Part shown: in pieces, positions 36,008 to 44,370 of the stretch | How positions within the stretch are numbered: position 1 is the stretch's first letter | Layout of the letters: each line of letters starts with the position of its first letter | Notes under the pieces: model-generated | Databases searched by the model: none | What the model was told of the DNA's origin: nothing | The model's input: the letters and a program-made list of their open reading frames with translations, nothing else | NCBI RefSeq assembly: GCF_012931845.1 | Contig: NZ_CP051884.1 | Location: 682,001-746,000, forward strand | Direction: 5' to 3' | Source: Cellulomonas taurus | Lineage (GTDB): Bacteria > Actinomycetota > Actinomycetes > Actinomycetales > Cellulomonadaceae | Length of the DNA stretch: 64,000 bases | Made by a program: the position numbers and the translations under genes

Positions 36008-36951
36008 GCGTCGACGTGAAGGCGGCCACCCCCGCCACCACCAAGCCCCGCAAGTCCGACCGGGCGAAGGCGGAGGCCCGGCTCGGCTGGCTGCTGGCCG
36101 GACCGGCGTTCGTGGTGATGCTGGCCGTCACCGCCTACCCGATCCTGCAGGCCGTGTACGAGTCGCTGTTCCGCAACCGGCTGACCGCCCCGGGCGACCG
36201 CGGATTCGTCGGCCTCGGGAACTACGGCGTCATCCTCGGCGACTCGCTGTTCTGGCAGTCGCTCGGCGTGACCACCGGGATCATGCTCATCACGGTGCTG
36301 ATCGAGGTCATCCTCGGCTTCGCTCTGGCCCTGGTGATGCACCGGGCGGTGCTCCGGCTCCGCGGTCTGCTGCGCACGGCGATCCTGGTGCCCTACGGCA
36401 TCATCACCGTGGTCTCGGCCTTCGCCTGGTTCTACGCCTTCAGCATCGACTCGGGCTACGTGAACACCTGGTTCGACTGGCTGCCCGGGATCGACCAGGA
36501 CCTGAACTGGTTCGCCCACACCGGCACCAGCCTGTTCGTCATCATCGCCTCCGAAGTGTGGAAGACCACCCCGTTCATCTCCCTGCTGCTGCTCGCCGGC
36601 CTGGCGCAGGTGCCCAGCGATCTGGAGGAGGCCGCCCAGGTCGACGGCGCCACCTGGTGGCAGCGGATGAAGCGGGTCGTCCTGCCGAACATGAAGGCGG
36701 CGATCATGGTCGCCGTCCTGTTCCGGGCACTGGACGCATTCCGGATCTTCGACAACGTCTTCATCATGACCAACGGCGCGAACAACACCACCGTGCTGTC
36801 ACTGCTGGCCTACCGGACGTCCATCGGGCGGCTGGAGATCGGCCTCGGCTCGGCCATCTCGGTGCTGTTGTTCATCTGCGTCATCATCATCTGCTTCATC
36901 GCGATCAAGATCTTCAAGGTCGACCTCGCGGGTGCGAGAGGGGAGCGCTGA
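36004..36951 (+). CDS. Sugar ABC transporter permease, SugA/MalF-like
   Basis: First membrane subunit, 315 residues, six helices after a basic N-terminus (helix 1 WLLAGPAFVVMLAVTAYPIL). The cytoplasmic EAA loop is visible as DLEEAAQVDGATWWQRMKRVVLPN near residue 215, which docks on the ATPase. GTGA overlap with the binding-protein stop; one-base overlap with the next permease. Confidence 0.93.
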   Translation: MSVDVKAATPATTKPRKSDRAKAEARLGWLLAGPAFVVMLAVTAYPILQAVYESLFRNRLTAPGDRGFVGLGNYGVILGDSLFWQSLGVTTGIMLITVLIEVILGFALALVMHRAVLRLRGLLRTAILVPYGIITVVSAFAWFYAFSIDSGYVNTWFDWLPGIDQDLNWFAHTGTSLFVIIASEVWKTTPFISLLLLAGLAQVPSDLEEAAQVDGATWWQRMKRVVLPNMKAAIMVAVLFRALDAFRIFDNVFIMTNGANNTTVLSLLAYRTSIGRLEIGLGSAISVLLFICVIIICFIAIKIFKVDLAGARGER

Positions 36952-37802
36952 TGGGCGGCGCACTGAGTGGCAAGCAGAAGGTCGCCTGGGCGGCGATCAC
37001 CCTGGCGGTGCTGGTCTACGCACTGTTCCCGGTGATCTCGATCATGGCCACCTCGTTCAAGCTGCCCAGCGACCTGAACTCCGGCAATTTCCTGCCGACG
37101 ACCTGGACGCTGTCCAACTACGAGCAGATCCTCGGCCCGGACGGGTCGGCGCAGGAGCTCTTCCTGTCCGCGCTGCGCAATTCGGTCGGTATCTCCCTGA
37201 TCGCCACCGCGATCTCCGTGGTGCTGTCCACGCTGGCCGCCTACGCGATCGCGCGGCTGGAGTTCCCGGGCCGCAAGCTGATCCTGACCACGGCGCTCGC
37301 GGTCTCGATCTTCCCGGTGATCTCGATCGTCACCCCGCTGTTCAACCTCTGGCGGTCGATCGGGCTGTACGACACCTGGGCCGGGCTGGTGATCCCGTAC
37401 CTGTCGCTGACCCTGCCGATCTCGATCTGGACCCTGACCGCGTTCTTCCGGCAGATCCCGTGGGAACTGGAGCAGGCGGCCCAGGTCGACGGTGCGACCA
37501 CCTGGCAGGCGTTCCGGAAGGCCATCGTGCCGCTGGCGGCCCCCGGAGTGTTCACCACCGCGTTGATCGCGTTCTTCATCGCCTGGAACGACTTCGTCTA
37601 CGGCATCTCGCTGACCTCCACCGAGGCGGCCCGACCGGTGCCCGCCGCCCTGGCGTTCTTCTCCGGCGCCTCCCAGTTCGAGGACCCGACCGGCGCCATC
37701 TCCGCCGCCGCCGTGGTCGTGACCATTCCCGTGGTCGTCCTGGTGCTGCTGTTCCAGCGCCAGATCGTCTCCGGGCTGACCCAGGGCGCGGTCAAGGGCT
37801 GA
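36951..37802 (+). CDS. Sugar ABC transporter permease, SugB/MalG-like
   Basis: Second membrane subunit, 283 residues, six helices. EAA loop LEQAAQVDGATTWQAFRKAIVPLAAPG, then FIAWNDFVYGISL, a MalG-type motif. Start ATG overlaps the previous TGA by one base. Together with SugA-like protein forms the heterodimeric channel. Confidence 0.93.
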   Translation: MGGALSGKQKVAWAAITLAVLVYALFPVISIMATSFKLPSDLNSGNFLPTTWTLSNYEQILGPDGSAQELFLSALRNSVGISLIATAISVVLSTLAAYAIARLEFPGRKLILTTALAVSIFPVISIVTPLFNLWRSIGLYDTWAGLVIPYLSLTLPISIWTLTAFFRQIPWELEQAAQVDGATTWQAFRKAIVPLAAPGVFTTALIAFFIAWNDFVYGISLTSTEAARPVPAALAFFSGASQFEDPTGAISAAAVVVTIPVVVLVLLFQRQIVSGLTQGAVKG

Positions 37803-37836
37803 GGCCCGCGACCCGCTTTCCACGAAGGAGCTGAAC

Positions 37837-39156
37837 ATGGCATCCATCACCCTCACCGACATCGTCAAGAAGTACGGCGACGGCTACCCGGCGGTGAACG
37901 GCGTCAGCCTGGACATCAAGGACGGCGAGTTCGTCATCCTGGTCGGACCCTCCGGCTGCGGGAAGTCGACCCTGCTGCGGATGATCGTCGGCCTGGAGGA
38001 CATCACCTCGGGCGAGCTGAAGATCGGCGACCAGGTCGTCAATGAGAAGGCCCCCCGCGACCGCAAGCTCGCGATGGTCTTCCAGAACTACGCGCTCTAC
38101 CCGCACCTGACCGTGTTCGAGAACATCGCGTTCCCGCTCCGGCTGCAGAAGGGGCAGTACACCGAGGAGCAGATCAAGGACCAGGTGGAGTTCGCCGCCG
38201 ACACCCTGGAGCTGCGCGAGCACCTGGACCGCAAGCCGGCCAACCTCTCCGGTGGTCAGCGACAGCGGGTGGCGATGGGCCGCGCGATCGTCCGGGACGC
38301 GCAGGCGTTCCTCTTCGACGAGCCGCTGTCCAACCTGGACGCCAAGCTGCGGGGCCAGATGCGCACCGAGATCGCTCGGATGCAGCGCCGCCTGGGCACC
38401 ACGACGGTGTACGTCACCCACGACCAGACCGAGGCGATGACCCTCGGCGACCGGGTGGCGGTGCTGCGCAAGGGCGAACTGCAGCAGGTCGCCAGCCCGC
38501 GCGCGCTCTACGAGCAGCCGCGCAACCTGTTCGTCGCCGGGTTCATCGGCTCACCGCCGATGAACTTCCTGCCCGGCCAGATCTCCGGCGACACCCTCAC
38601 CCTGCCCTTCGGCGACGTGCCGCTGGACGACCGGCTCCGCGCCGCGATCGGGGACCGTGACCTGGTGATCATCGGCTTGCGCCCGGAGCACGTCGAGGAC
38701 GCCAAGGTGCTCGACGACCACAAGCGCGGCACCGGGGTCACCTTCACCGCCGAGGTGGACGTGGTGGAGTGGCTGGGCGCCGAGCTGTACGCCTACATCC
38801 CCTTCGACACCCACGACGACGTCGCGAAGAAACTCGAGGAGCTGGACCGCGACCTGGACGGTGAGGGGATGCGCACCCAGGCGATCGTCGCCCTGGGCTC
38901 CGAGAGCCGGGTGCGTGACGGTGCGGATGCCGAGCTGTGGTTCGACCCGACCCGGCTGATGGTCTTCGACCCGGAGTCCGGCGAGAACCTGACCTACGAC
39001 GACTCCGCCGCGTCCCGGATCGACTCCGAGACCGAGGAGGACCGCCGCGCCGCACTGGAACGTGCGCAGCGCGAGGCGGCGAAGCAGGGCGATGGCACGA
39101 CCCGGACGGAGGGCGCAGGGGGACAGCCGAACGGTCGGCATCGTCAGGCGTCCTGA
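37837..39156 (+). CDS. Sugar ABC transporter ATPase, MalK/UgpC-like
   Basis: ATPase of 439 residues: Walker A LVGPSGCGKSTLLRM near residue 38, Q-loop MVFQNYALYPH, signature [12 protein letters not shown], Walker B AFLFDEPLSNLDAKLR, H-loop VYVTHDQTEAM. After residue 235 follows the TOBE regulatory domain of the CUT1 group. A C-terminal tail of about 60 residues (from YDDSAASRIDSETEE) is rich in Glu, Arg and Ala and longer than in MalK. RBS AAGGAG about 9 nt before the ATG. Last gene of the operon, followed by a 12-bp hairpin. Confidence 0.94.
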   Translation: MASITLTDIVKKYGDGYPAVNGVSLDIKDGEFVILVGPSGCGKSTLLRMIVGLEDITSGELKIGDQVVNEKAPRDRKLAMVFQNYALYPHLTVFENIAFPLRLQKGQYTEEQIKDQVEFAADTLELREHLDRKPANLSGGQRQRVAMGRAIVRDAQAFLFDEPLSNLDAKLRGQMRTEIARMQRRLGTTTVYVTHDQTEAMTLGDRVAVLRKGELQQVASPRALYEQPRNLFVAGFIGSPPMNFLPGQISGDTLTLPFGDVPLDDRLRAAIGDRDLVIIGLRPEHVEDAKVLDDHKRGTGVTFTAEVDVVEWLGAELYAYIPFDTHDDVAKKLEELDRDLDGEGMRTQAIVALGSESRVRDGADAELWFDPTRLMVFDPESGENLTYDDSAASRIDSETEEDRRAALERAQREAAKQGDGTTRTEGAGGQPNGRHRQAS

Positions 39157-39167
39157 ACCCGGCGCCA

Positions 39168-39206
39168 CGACGGCCCGCCCTCCCCGACGGGGACGGCGGG
39201 CCGTCG
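39168..39206 (+). terminator. Terminator after sugar ABC operon
   Basis: CGACGGCCCGCC (39168-39179) pairs perfectly with GGCGGGCCGTCG (39195-39206); CCCC/GGGG adds an inner stem. Confidence 0.85.
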
Positions 39207-39253
39207 CACGCCCCCAGCACGCCACGAGCAGGGTACTGCCGGGCTGCGCATGC

Positions 39254-39324
39254 GCGAGTTCGGCACTTCCGCCCTGAGTTCGGCACCTCAGTCAACGACC
39301 TCGGGGCCGAAGTGCCGAACTCGC
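39254..39324. repeat. REP-like inverted repeat in intergenic DNA
   Basis: GCGAGTTCGGCACTTC (39254-39269) recurs as its exact complement GAAGTGCCGAACTCGC (39309-39324), 16 bp, and a third copy in direct orientation, TGAGTTCGGCACCTCA (39275-39290), lies in the loop. Lacks transposase or target duplications. Looks like a repetitive extragenic palindrome. Confidence 0.7.
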
Positions 39325-39327
39325 CAG

Positions 39328-39387
39328 GCGCGGGCGGGCGCTGGTGGGCGCGGGCGGGTGCTGGTGGGCGCGGGTGTGGTCGGGTGG
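39328..39387. repeat. Three 20-bp GC-rich tandem repeats
   Basis: GGCGCGGGCGGGCGCTGGTG (39328-39347), the same with one change (39348-39367) and a diverged third copy (39368-39387), ending 3 bp before the stop codon of the fructokinase-like gene. Confidence 0.75.
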
Positions 39388-39390
39388 GGG

Positions 39391-40302
39391 TCAGTCCAGC
39401 TCGGCGGCGGTGGGCGGGTTCGCCCCGGCGCGGGAGACCGTGATCGCGGCGATCCGCACGCAGCGCACCAGCACCTCCTGCACCGTCTCCAGGTCGATGG
39501 CGCGCAGCGCGTCCCGCCGGTCGGCGCCGATCAGCCCGGCCGACCACAGCCCGTCGATCAGGCCGGACATGAACGAGTCGCCCGCCCCCACGGTGTCAGC
39601 GACCTGCACCCGGGGTGCGGTCACCGCCAGTTCCTCGCCGGTCGCCGTCACCGCCAGCGCCCCCTCGCCGCCGAGGGTCACCACCACCAGCGCCGGACCG
39701 CGGGTGGCCCAGTCCCGGGCGATCTCCTCTACCGGCAGACCGGGGTGCAACCAGGCCAGATCCTCGTCCGACACCTTCACCACATCCGACAGGCCGATCA
39801 GATGCTCGACCAGCGGCAGCGTCACCTCCGGCGACTCCATCAGCGCCGGACGCAGATTCGGGTCGTAGCTGATCGTCGCGGTGTCCCGCTGGGCCGCCAG
39901 CAGATCGGCCACCTTCGCCCCGCCCGGGGCCAGCACGGCACCGATCGACCCGGTGTGCACGACCACCGGCTCCCCGACCTCGACCTCCGGCAGATCCCAG
40001 CTCAGGTCGAAGTCGTAGCTCGCCGATCCGTCGGCATCCAGGTGCGCGGTCGCCACCGGCGTGCGCTCGGGTCCGCCGGTCCCGGTCAGCACGCGGACCC
40101 CCGACTCCGCGAGATGTGCCCGGACCAGGTCGCCATGCGTGTCGTCGGCCAGCCAGGTGAGCAGCTCCGCGTCCCGACCCAACCGGGCCAGGCCGAGAGC
40201 CACGTTCGCCGGGCTGCCGCCGGGGTGTTCGGTGCGGTCGCCGTCGGCGCGGACCACCGCGTCGACCAGTGCTTCGCCGATGATCAGGGCGGTGTCGGTC
40301 AC
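39391..40302 (-). CDS. PfkB family carbohydrate kinase, fructokinase-like
   Basis: Ribokinase-fold sugar kinase of 303 residues. PfkB signature 1 in GGSPANVALGLARLG near residue 29; signature 2 and the catalytic Asp with anion hole in ADTVGAGDSFMSGLIDGL near residue 238; ATP-binding VVVTLGGEGAL. The N-terminal IGEALVDAVVRADGD resembles fructokinases (ScrK). Substrate is probably fructose. Not linked to the sugar ABC operon by orientation, but its place suggests that imported disaccharide products may be phosphorylated here; this is inference. Confidence 0.85.
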   Translation of the reverse strand: MTDTALIIGEALVDAVVRADGDRTEHPGGSPANVALGLARLGRDAELLTWLADDTHGDLVRAHLAESGVRVLTGTGGPERTPVATAHLDADGSASYDFDLSWDLPEVEVGEPVVVHTGSIGAVLAPGGAKVADLLAAQRDTATISYDPNLRPALMESPEVTLPLVEHLIGLSDVVKVSDEDLAWLHPGLPVEEIARDWATRGPALVVVTLGGEGALAVTATGEELAVTAPRVQVADTVGAGDSFMSGLIDGLWSAGLIGADRRDALRAIDLETVQEVLVRCVRIAAITVSRAGANPPTAAELD

Positions 40303-40326
40303 GGGTGACTCCTTCGTCGGTCCGGT

Positions 40327-40389
40327 CGGTCAAAGGGAACGGGCGGTCAAGTGGAACGGTCGGTCAGGTGGAGCGGTCGGAACGGTGAG
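40327..40389. repeat. 17-bp tandem repeats upstream of fructokinase gene
   Basis: Copies CGGTCAAAGGGAACGGG (40327-40343), CGGTCAAGTGGAACGGT (40344-40360), CGGTCAGGTGGAGCGGT (40361-40377) and a partial fourth. The rest of the 230-bp gap to xseB (40390-40532) is low-complexity GC-rich DNA with three GGCTGCGGC motifs; no gene seen. Confidence 0.75.
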
Positions 40390-40532
40390 GCGGTGCGTCC
40401 GGGGGACCGGCCGGACCGAGGCTGCGGCCGGTCCGGGGCTGCGGCCGGGGCGGGGCTGCGGCTGGCCCGGGACCACGGTGAGTCCGGAGAAGGGTTCACC
40501 CGGGCCGGCTGCCGGTCGGTCGCTGGTGGCGG

Positions 40533-40766
40533 TCAGTCCTGCGCGGTGGCTGCGTCGGCGTCCCGGGCGGCGTCCAACCGCTTCCGTGCGCCGTCCAACC
40601 ACTGCTGGCACCGGGCGGCCAGCGCCTCGCCGCGCTCCCACAGGGCCAGTGACTCCTCCAGTCCGGCACCGCCCGCCTCCAGCCGGGAGACGACGGCGAT
40701 CAGCTCGTCGCGGGCCTGCTCGTAGGACAGCGCTGCGGTGTCGGTGCTCTCGGTCACGGGGTCCAT
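40533..40766 (-). CDS. xseB: Exodeoxyribonuclease VII small subunit
   Basis: Helical subunit of 77 residues binding along the coiled coil of XseA; the complex degrades single-stranded DNA into oligonucleotides. Pattern [45 protein letters not shown] (given in parts: [26 protein letters not shown]) matches the family. ATG at 40766 immediately follows the xseA TAG; an internal GTG four codons later is an alternative. Confidence 0.9.
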   Translation of the reverse strand: MDPVTESTDTAALSYEQARDELIAVVSRLEAGGAGLEESLALWERGEALAARCQQWLDGARKRLDAARDADAATAQD

Positions 40767-42170
40767 CTAACCAACCTCCGGCGACCCGGTGCGCTGCCCG
40801 GCTTCGGTCGGCGTAGGGCTCTGCCCGGCTTCGGTCGGCGTGGGGGTCTTCCCGGCTTCGGCCGGCGTGGGGTCCGCGGAGGCGACCGGCCCGGACGTGG
40901 CCGCCGGGCGTCGCTTGCCCGGGGCGACCGCGAGCACGGTGGCCATCAGCTCGCCCTCCGCGACCCGGATCCGCAGGCTGTCCTTCGCGGCGACCGCGGT
41001 CGCCTGCCGGACCACGCTGCCGTCGGAGGTCTGCACCACGGCATACCCACGGTCCAGCGTCGCGGCGGGGGAGAGCGCACGGACCTGCGCGCCCAGCGCC
41101 GTGACCTGGTGCTCGGCGCTGCTCAGCGCGTGGTCGAGGCACCGGCGCGCCGAGTCCCGCATCCGGTGCAGCTCGGTGCTCCGGTCGTCGATCATCGACT
41201 GCGGCCGGGCCAGCACCGGTCGGGACCGCAGCTGCGCCAGGCCGTCCGCCTCCCGCCGCACCCGGTGTTCCACCGCCGACCGGATCCGATGCCGGGCCTG
41301 ATCGATCCGGGCGCGTTCCTCCCCGACATCCGGCACGATCCGCTTGGCGGCATCGGTCGGGGTGGACGCCCGGTAGTCCGCGACCAGGTCGAGCAGCGGG
41401 GTGTCGGTCTCGTGTCCGATCGCGGACACCAGCGGCGTCCTGCACGCGGCGGCGGCGCGGATCATCGACTCGTTGCTGAACGGCAGCAGGTCCTCCACCG
41501 CGCCACCGCCGCGGGCCACCACGATCACTTCGACCCGCGGGTCCTGGTCCAGCTCGGCGATGGCCTGCGACACCTGGGGCACCGCGCTGGCCCCCTGCAC
41601 CGCGACCTCGCGGATCTCGAACTCCACCTGCGGCCACCGGGCGCGGGCGTTCACCACCACATCGTGTTCGGCCTTCGACTCCCGCCCGCACACCAGGCCG
41701 ATCACCCGGGGCAGGAACGGCAGCGGCACCTTGCGCTCGGCGTCGAAGAGTCCCTCCGACGCCAGCACCCGCTTGAGGTGCTCGATCCTGGCCAGCAGTT
41801 CGCCGACCCCGACCGCCCGCACCTCGTTCGCCGACAGCTGCAGGGTGCCGCGTTTGGTCCAGAACACCGGCTTGGCGTGCACCACGACGTGCGCGCCCTC
41901 GGCCAGCGGCGTGCTCACTGCGTTCAGCACCCCGGCGGTCATCGACACCGGCAGCGACATATCCACATCGGTGTCGCGCAGGGTCAGGAAGGCGATCCCG
42001 GCCCCGGGACGACGATTGAGCTGGACGATCTGCCCCTCGACCCACAACGGCGACATCTTCGCCACGTAGTCGGCGATCTTCGCCGAGAGCAGGCGGACCG
42101 GCCACGGACTCTCGGCGGTGGTGTCGAGGGCACGCTCGGGCAACGGACGCGGAGGCGTGGGGGAGGACAC
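40767..42170 (-). CDS. xseA: Exodeoxyribonuclease VII large subunit
   Basis: Catalytic subunit of 467 residues: N-terminal OB fold (WVEGQIVQLNRRPGAGIAFLTLRD), central nuclease domain with VIGLVCGRESKAEHDVV, ARGGGAVEDLLPFSNE, SAIGHETDTPLLDLVADYRASTPTDAAK, and a C-terminal coiled-coil ending in LDRGYAVV. Beyond residue 420 the tail carries repeats of TPTEAGQ. GTG at 42170 follows TAGGCT by 6 nt, so the transcript is probably leaderless. xseB follows without a gap. Confidence 0.93.
   Translation of the reverse strand: MSSPTPPRPLPERALDTTAESPWPVRLLSAKIADYVAKMSPLWVEGQIVQLNRRPGAGIAFLTLRDTDVDMSLPVSMTAGVLNAVSTPLAEGAHVVVHAKPVFWTKRGTLQLSANEVRAVGVGELLARIEHLKRVLASEGLFDAERKVPLPFLPRVIGLVCGRESKAEHDVVVNARARWPQVEFEIREVAVQGASAVPQVSQAIAELDQDPRVEVIVVARGGGAVEDLLPFSNESMIRAAAACRTPLVSAIGHETDTPLLDLVADYRASTPTDAAKRIVPDVGEERARIDQARHRIRSAVEHRVRREADGLAQLRSRPVLARPQSMIDDRSTELHRMRDSARRCLDHALSSAEHQVTALGAQVRALSPAATLDRGYAVVQTSDGSVVRQATAVAAKDSLRIRVAEGELMATVLAVAPGKRRPAATSGPVASADPTPAEAGKTPTPTEAGQSPTPTEAGQRTGSPEVG
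40793..40869 (-). repeat. 30-bp direct repeats in 3' end of xseA
   Basis: Three copies of about GCCCGGCTTCGGTCGGCGT (plus-strand reading) spaced about 30 bp encode PTPAEAGK, PTPTEAGQ and PTPTEAGQ. They lengthen a disordered tail. Confidence 0.7.
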
Positions 42171-42176
42171 GATGTC

Positions 42177-42182
42177 AGCCTA
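42177..42182 (-). promoter_or_regulatory. -10 hexamer of leaderless xseA promoter
   Basis: TAGGCT on the minus strand, 6 nt before the GTG at 42170. It implies xseAB is transcribed separately from the pilus genes. Confidence 0.45.
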
Positions 42183-42242
42183 GGACCCGGATCCCACAGC
42201 GCCCGACCTGCACTCCGACCACCCGGTCCACGACCGCACGGC

Positions 42243-43022
42243 TTAGAACCCGATCAGGCCCAGGTACGCCGACCAGATCGACCGCCCCGCCACGATGCCC
42301 ACCGCCGCGCCCAGCAGCATCCACGGCCCGAACGGGATCCCGCTGCCCTTCGTCGCCCGGCGCGCGATCAGCAGACTGACGGCGAACACCCCTCCGAGCA
42401 CGAACCCGGCGAAACCACCGACCAGCAGCATCGGCCAGCCGAACCAGGTCAGGTACAGCCCGAGCAGCCCGGCGAGCTTCACGTCACCCAGCCCCATGCC
42501 GCCCGGGTAGACGAGCGCCACGACCAGGTAGAACCCGCACAGCGCCAGCCCGCCCAGCACCGCCCGCAGCAGCGCGCCCCAGTCGGACACCCCACCCGGG
42601 TTCCACGACGCCACCGCGAGCAGCAGCACCCCCACCCCGATAGACGGCAGCACGATCACATCCGGCAACCGGTGCACGTCCAGGTCGATCAGGGCCAGCG
42701 CCACCGACACCGCCACCAGGAAGAGCAGCGCCGGCAGCGACCAGGACGCTCCGGTCCACCGGGCGGTCAGCGCGAACAGGACGGCCGTCCCGGCTTCGAC
42801 CAGCGGATACCGCGCACTGATCGGCCCCCGGCAGTCCCGGCACCGGCCCCGCAGAACCAGCCAGGACAGCACCGGGATGTTGTCCCAAGCCCGGATCCGG
42901 TGGCCGCAGCGCGGGCACGCACTGCGGGGGAGCAGCGACCCGTGCTCCGGGACCCGATGCACCACCACATTGAGGAACGACCCGACCAGCAGCCCGAACA
43001 CCCCGGCGAGCAGCGGGATCAT
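42243..43022 (-). CDS. pilD: Prepilin peptidase (A24 family)
   Basis: Membrane aspartyl protease of 259 residues that cuts the leader from type IV prepilins and may methylate the new N-terminus. N-terminal domain with two zinc-type pairs CPRC and CRDC in the cytoplasmic loop (about residues 36-65) following PRSA; catalytic Asp residues in ALIDLDVHRLPD and GGMGLGDVKLAGLLG. About eight helices. The ATG overlaps pilO by 4 nt; it is the last gene of the pilus locus. Confidence 0.95.
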   Translation of the reverse strand: MIPLLAGVFGLLVGSFLNVVVHRVPEHGSLLPRSACPRCGHRIRAWDNIPVLSWLVLRGRCRDCRGPISARYPLVEAGTAVLFALTARWTGASWSLPALLFLVAVSVALALIDLDVHRLPDVIVLPSIGVGVLLLAVASWNPGGVSDWGALLRAVLGGLALCGFYLVVALVYPGGMGLGDVKLAGLLGLYLTWFGWPMLLVGGFAGFVLGGVFAVSLLIARRATKGSGIPFGPWMLLGAAVGIVAGRSIWSAYLGLIGF

Positions 43023-43687
43023 TCGGTCGTCGACGTCTGGCTCGGCGTGGTGTCGGCGGACTCGGTGGCTGTGGGAGCTGCCGCCTCGGCGTTCAGCACG
43101 TAGGCGTAACCGGTGATGTCGAAGGTCGACGTGCCGTCCGCGTCCACGGTGCCCCAGGACAGTGACGACAGCAGGAACAGTCGCTGATCGCCACTCTGCA
43201 GGCCACCGGCATAGGCCTGGGCCTGGTCGAAGTTCCCGAGCACCGTCAGCGACACCGGGACCGCGAACATCCCGGCCGGCGGCGCGGGCAGGGCCGGAGC
43301 CGCGGTGCCCGCCGGGCTGTCGGGCAGGACGAAGGACTCCGTGACCGCCGACGGTTCCCCGATGGTCACCGCCTGGACGGTGGCACCGGAGGACGCGGCC
43401 AGGCTGTCCAGCAGCCGGGCGAACTCGGGCAGCGCGATGTCACTGGGGAACTGCGCGTTCAGCGTCGCCAGCTCCGCGTTCAGCTCGTCACGGCGCTGCG
43501 CGTCGGCCGCCAACCCGTTGACCTGGATCTGCAGCAGCGAGTTCGCGTCCTCGGTGGTGGTCTGCTCCTCGTTGAGGGCACTGATCGAGGTCATCCGGGG
43601 CGACAGCACCAGCAACCACGCGGCAGCCGCCAGCACGAGCGCGACCAGCGCGGTCCCGGCGATCCATGTGGTGCGGTTGGCGTTCAC
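43019..43687 (-). CDS. pilO: Type IV pilus inner-membrane protein PilO
   Basis: Bitopic protein of 222 residues: one helix (about 9-29, WIAGTALVALVLAAAAWLLVL), a coiled region with MTSISALNEEQTTTEDANSL, and an extracytoplasmic ferredoxin-like domain (ISL... VSLTVLGNFDQAQAYAGGL). Pairs with PilN to form the alignment complex. C-terminus is Ala/Thr/Ser-rich. Identification rests on position after pilM and pilN and on domain layout; sequence similarity among PilO proteins is weak. ATGA overlaps both sides. Confidence 0.85.
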   Translation of the reverse strand: MNANRTTWIAGTALVALVLAAAAWLLVLSPRMTSISALNEEQTTTEDANSLLQIQVNGLAADAQRRDELNAELATLNAQFPSDIALPEFARLLDSLAASSGATVQAVTIGEPSAVTESFVLPDSPAGTAAPALPAPPAGMFAVPVSLTVLGNFDQAQAYAGGLQSGDQRLFLLSSLSWGTVDADGTSTFDITGYAYVLNAEAAAPTATESADTTPSQTSTTE

Positions 43688-44370
43688 GAGGCGTCCTCCA
43701 GGTAGGCACGGGACAGTGCCTCGACATTGATCACGACCGACGACGAGACCGTGTAGTAGCTGGGCCCGCCGTCATCGCCCGTGGTGAGCGTGGCGCTCCC
43801 GAACACCGCGTCCATGAACCCGGGGATGCCGTTCAGCGCCTCCAACCAGGCAGCGGTGTCCGGCAGCGACGAGAGCTGCATGGTGAACTCGATGCTCCCG
43901 ATGCCCTGGGTCGCCAGCGGTGACGTGGCGGTGAAGCCGTTCCCGTCCATGGGGGTGGTGCCGGTGGCCGAGAACGAGGTGATCGTTCCCTCGGCCGGGA
44001 GCGCCGCCTCGATCTTCGCGATCAGGTCGACCCACGTGATCTCGGTGCCCATCCCGGCTCGCACGGCGGTCTCCGCCTGCGTGATGTCGGACTTGAGCGC
44101 CGAGATGTCGGCATACCGTTCCAGCTCACCCTGCAAGCGGTCGGACTCGTCGCTCGCCAGATCGACCGCATGCTTCGCCTGGGTCTCGGCGATCACGCTG
44201 TACCCGCAGACCAACGCCAGGATCGCGGCGAACACGACCATCCCGAGGAACAGCTTGCTCCGCAGGATGCGCAGTTCCTCCGCGGCCCGGGCCGATGCCG
44301 GGAGCAGGTTGACGCCCTGGGTGGTGTAGTCGATCACCAGCGGGCCGGCCGTCGACGTCTTCTTCGCCAT
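43684..44370 (-). CDS. pilN: Type IV pilus assembly protein PilN
   Basis: Bitopic protein of 228 residues. The cytoplasmic N-terminus carries GVNLLPASARAAEEL, the conserved INLLP-type motif that docks into PilM. One helix (about 42-62, FLGMVVFAAILALVCGYSVI), a coiled-coil (DLASDESDRLQGELERY), then the periplasmic-type globular domain. The ATG at 44370 overlaps the pilM stop by one base. Function: links the cytoplasmic PilM ring to PilO. Confidence 0.9.
   Translation of the reverse strand: MAKKTSTAGPLVIDYTTQGVNLLPASARAAEELRILRSKLFLGMVVFAAILALVCGYSVIAETQAKHAVDLASDESDRLQGELERYADISALKSDITQAETAVRAGMGTEITWVDLIAKIEAALPAEGTITSFSATGTTPMDGNGFTATSPLATQGIGSIEFTMQLSSLPDTAAWLEALNGIPGFMDAVFGSATLTTGDDGGPSYYTVSSSVVINVEALSRAYLEDAS

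Noticed and set aside
39254..39387. CRISPR-like repeats
   Set aside because: Repeats are inverted or directly abutting, without unique spacers of constant length and without cas genes.
40533..42170. xseAB as part of the pilus operon
   Set aside because: A 72-bp gap with a leaderless-type TAGGCT promoter precedes xseA, so separate transcription is more likely.
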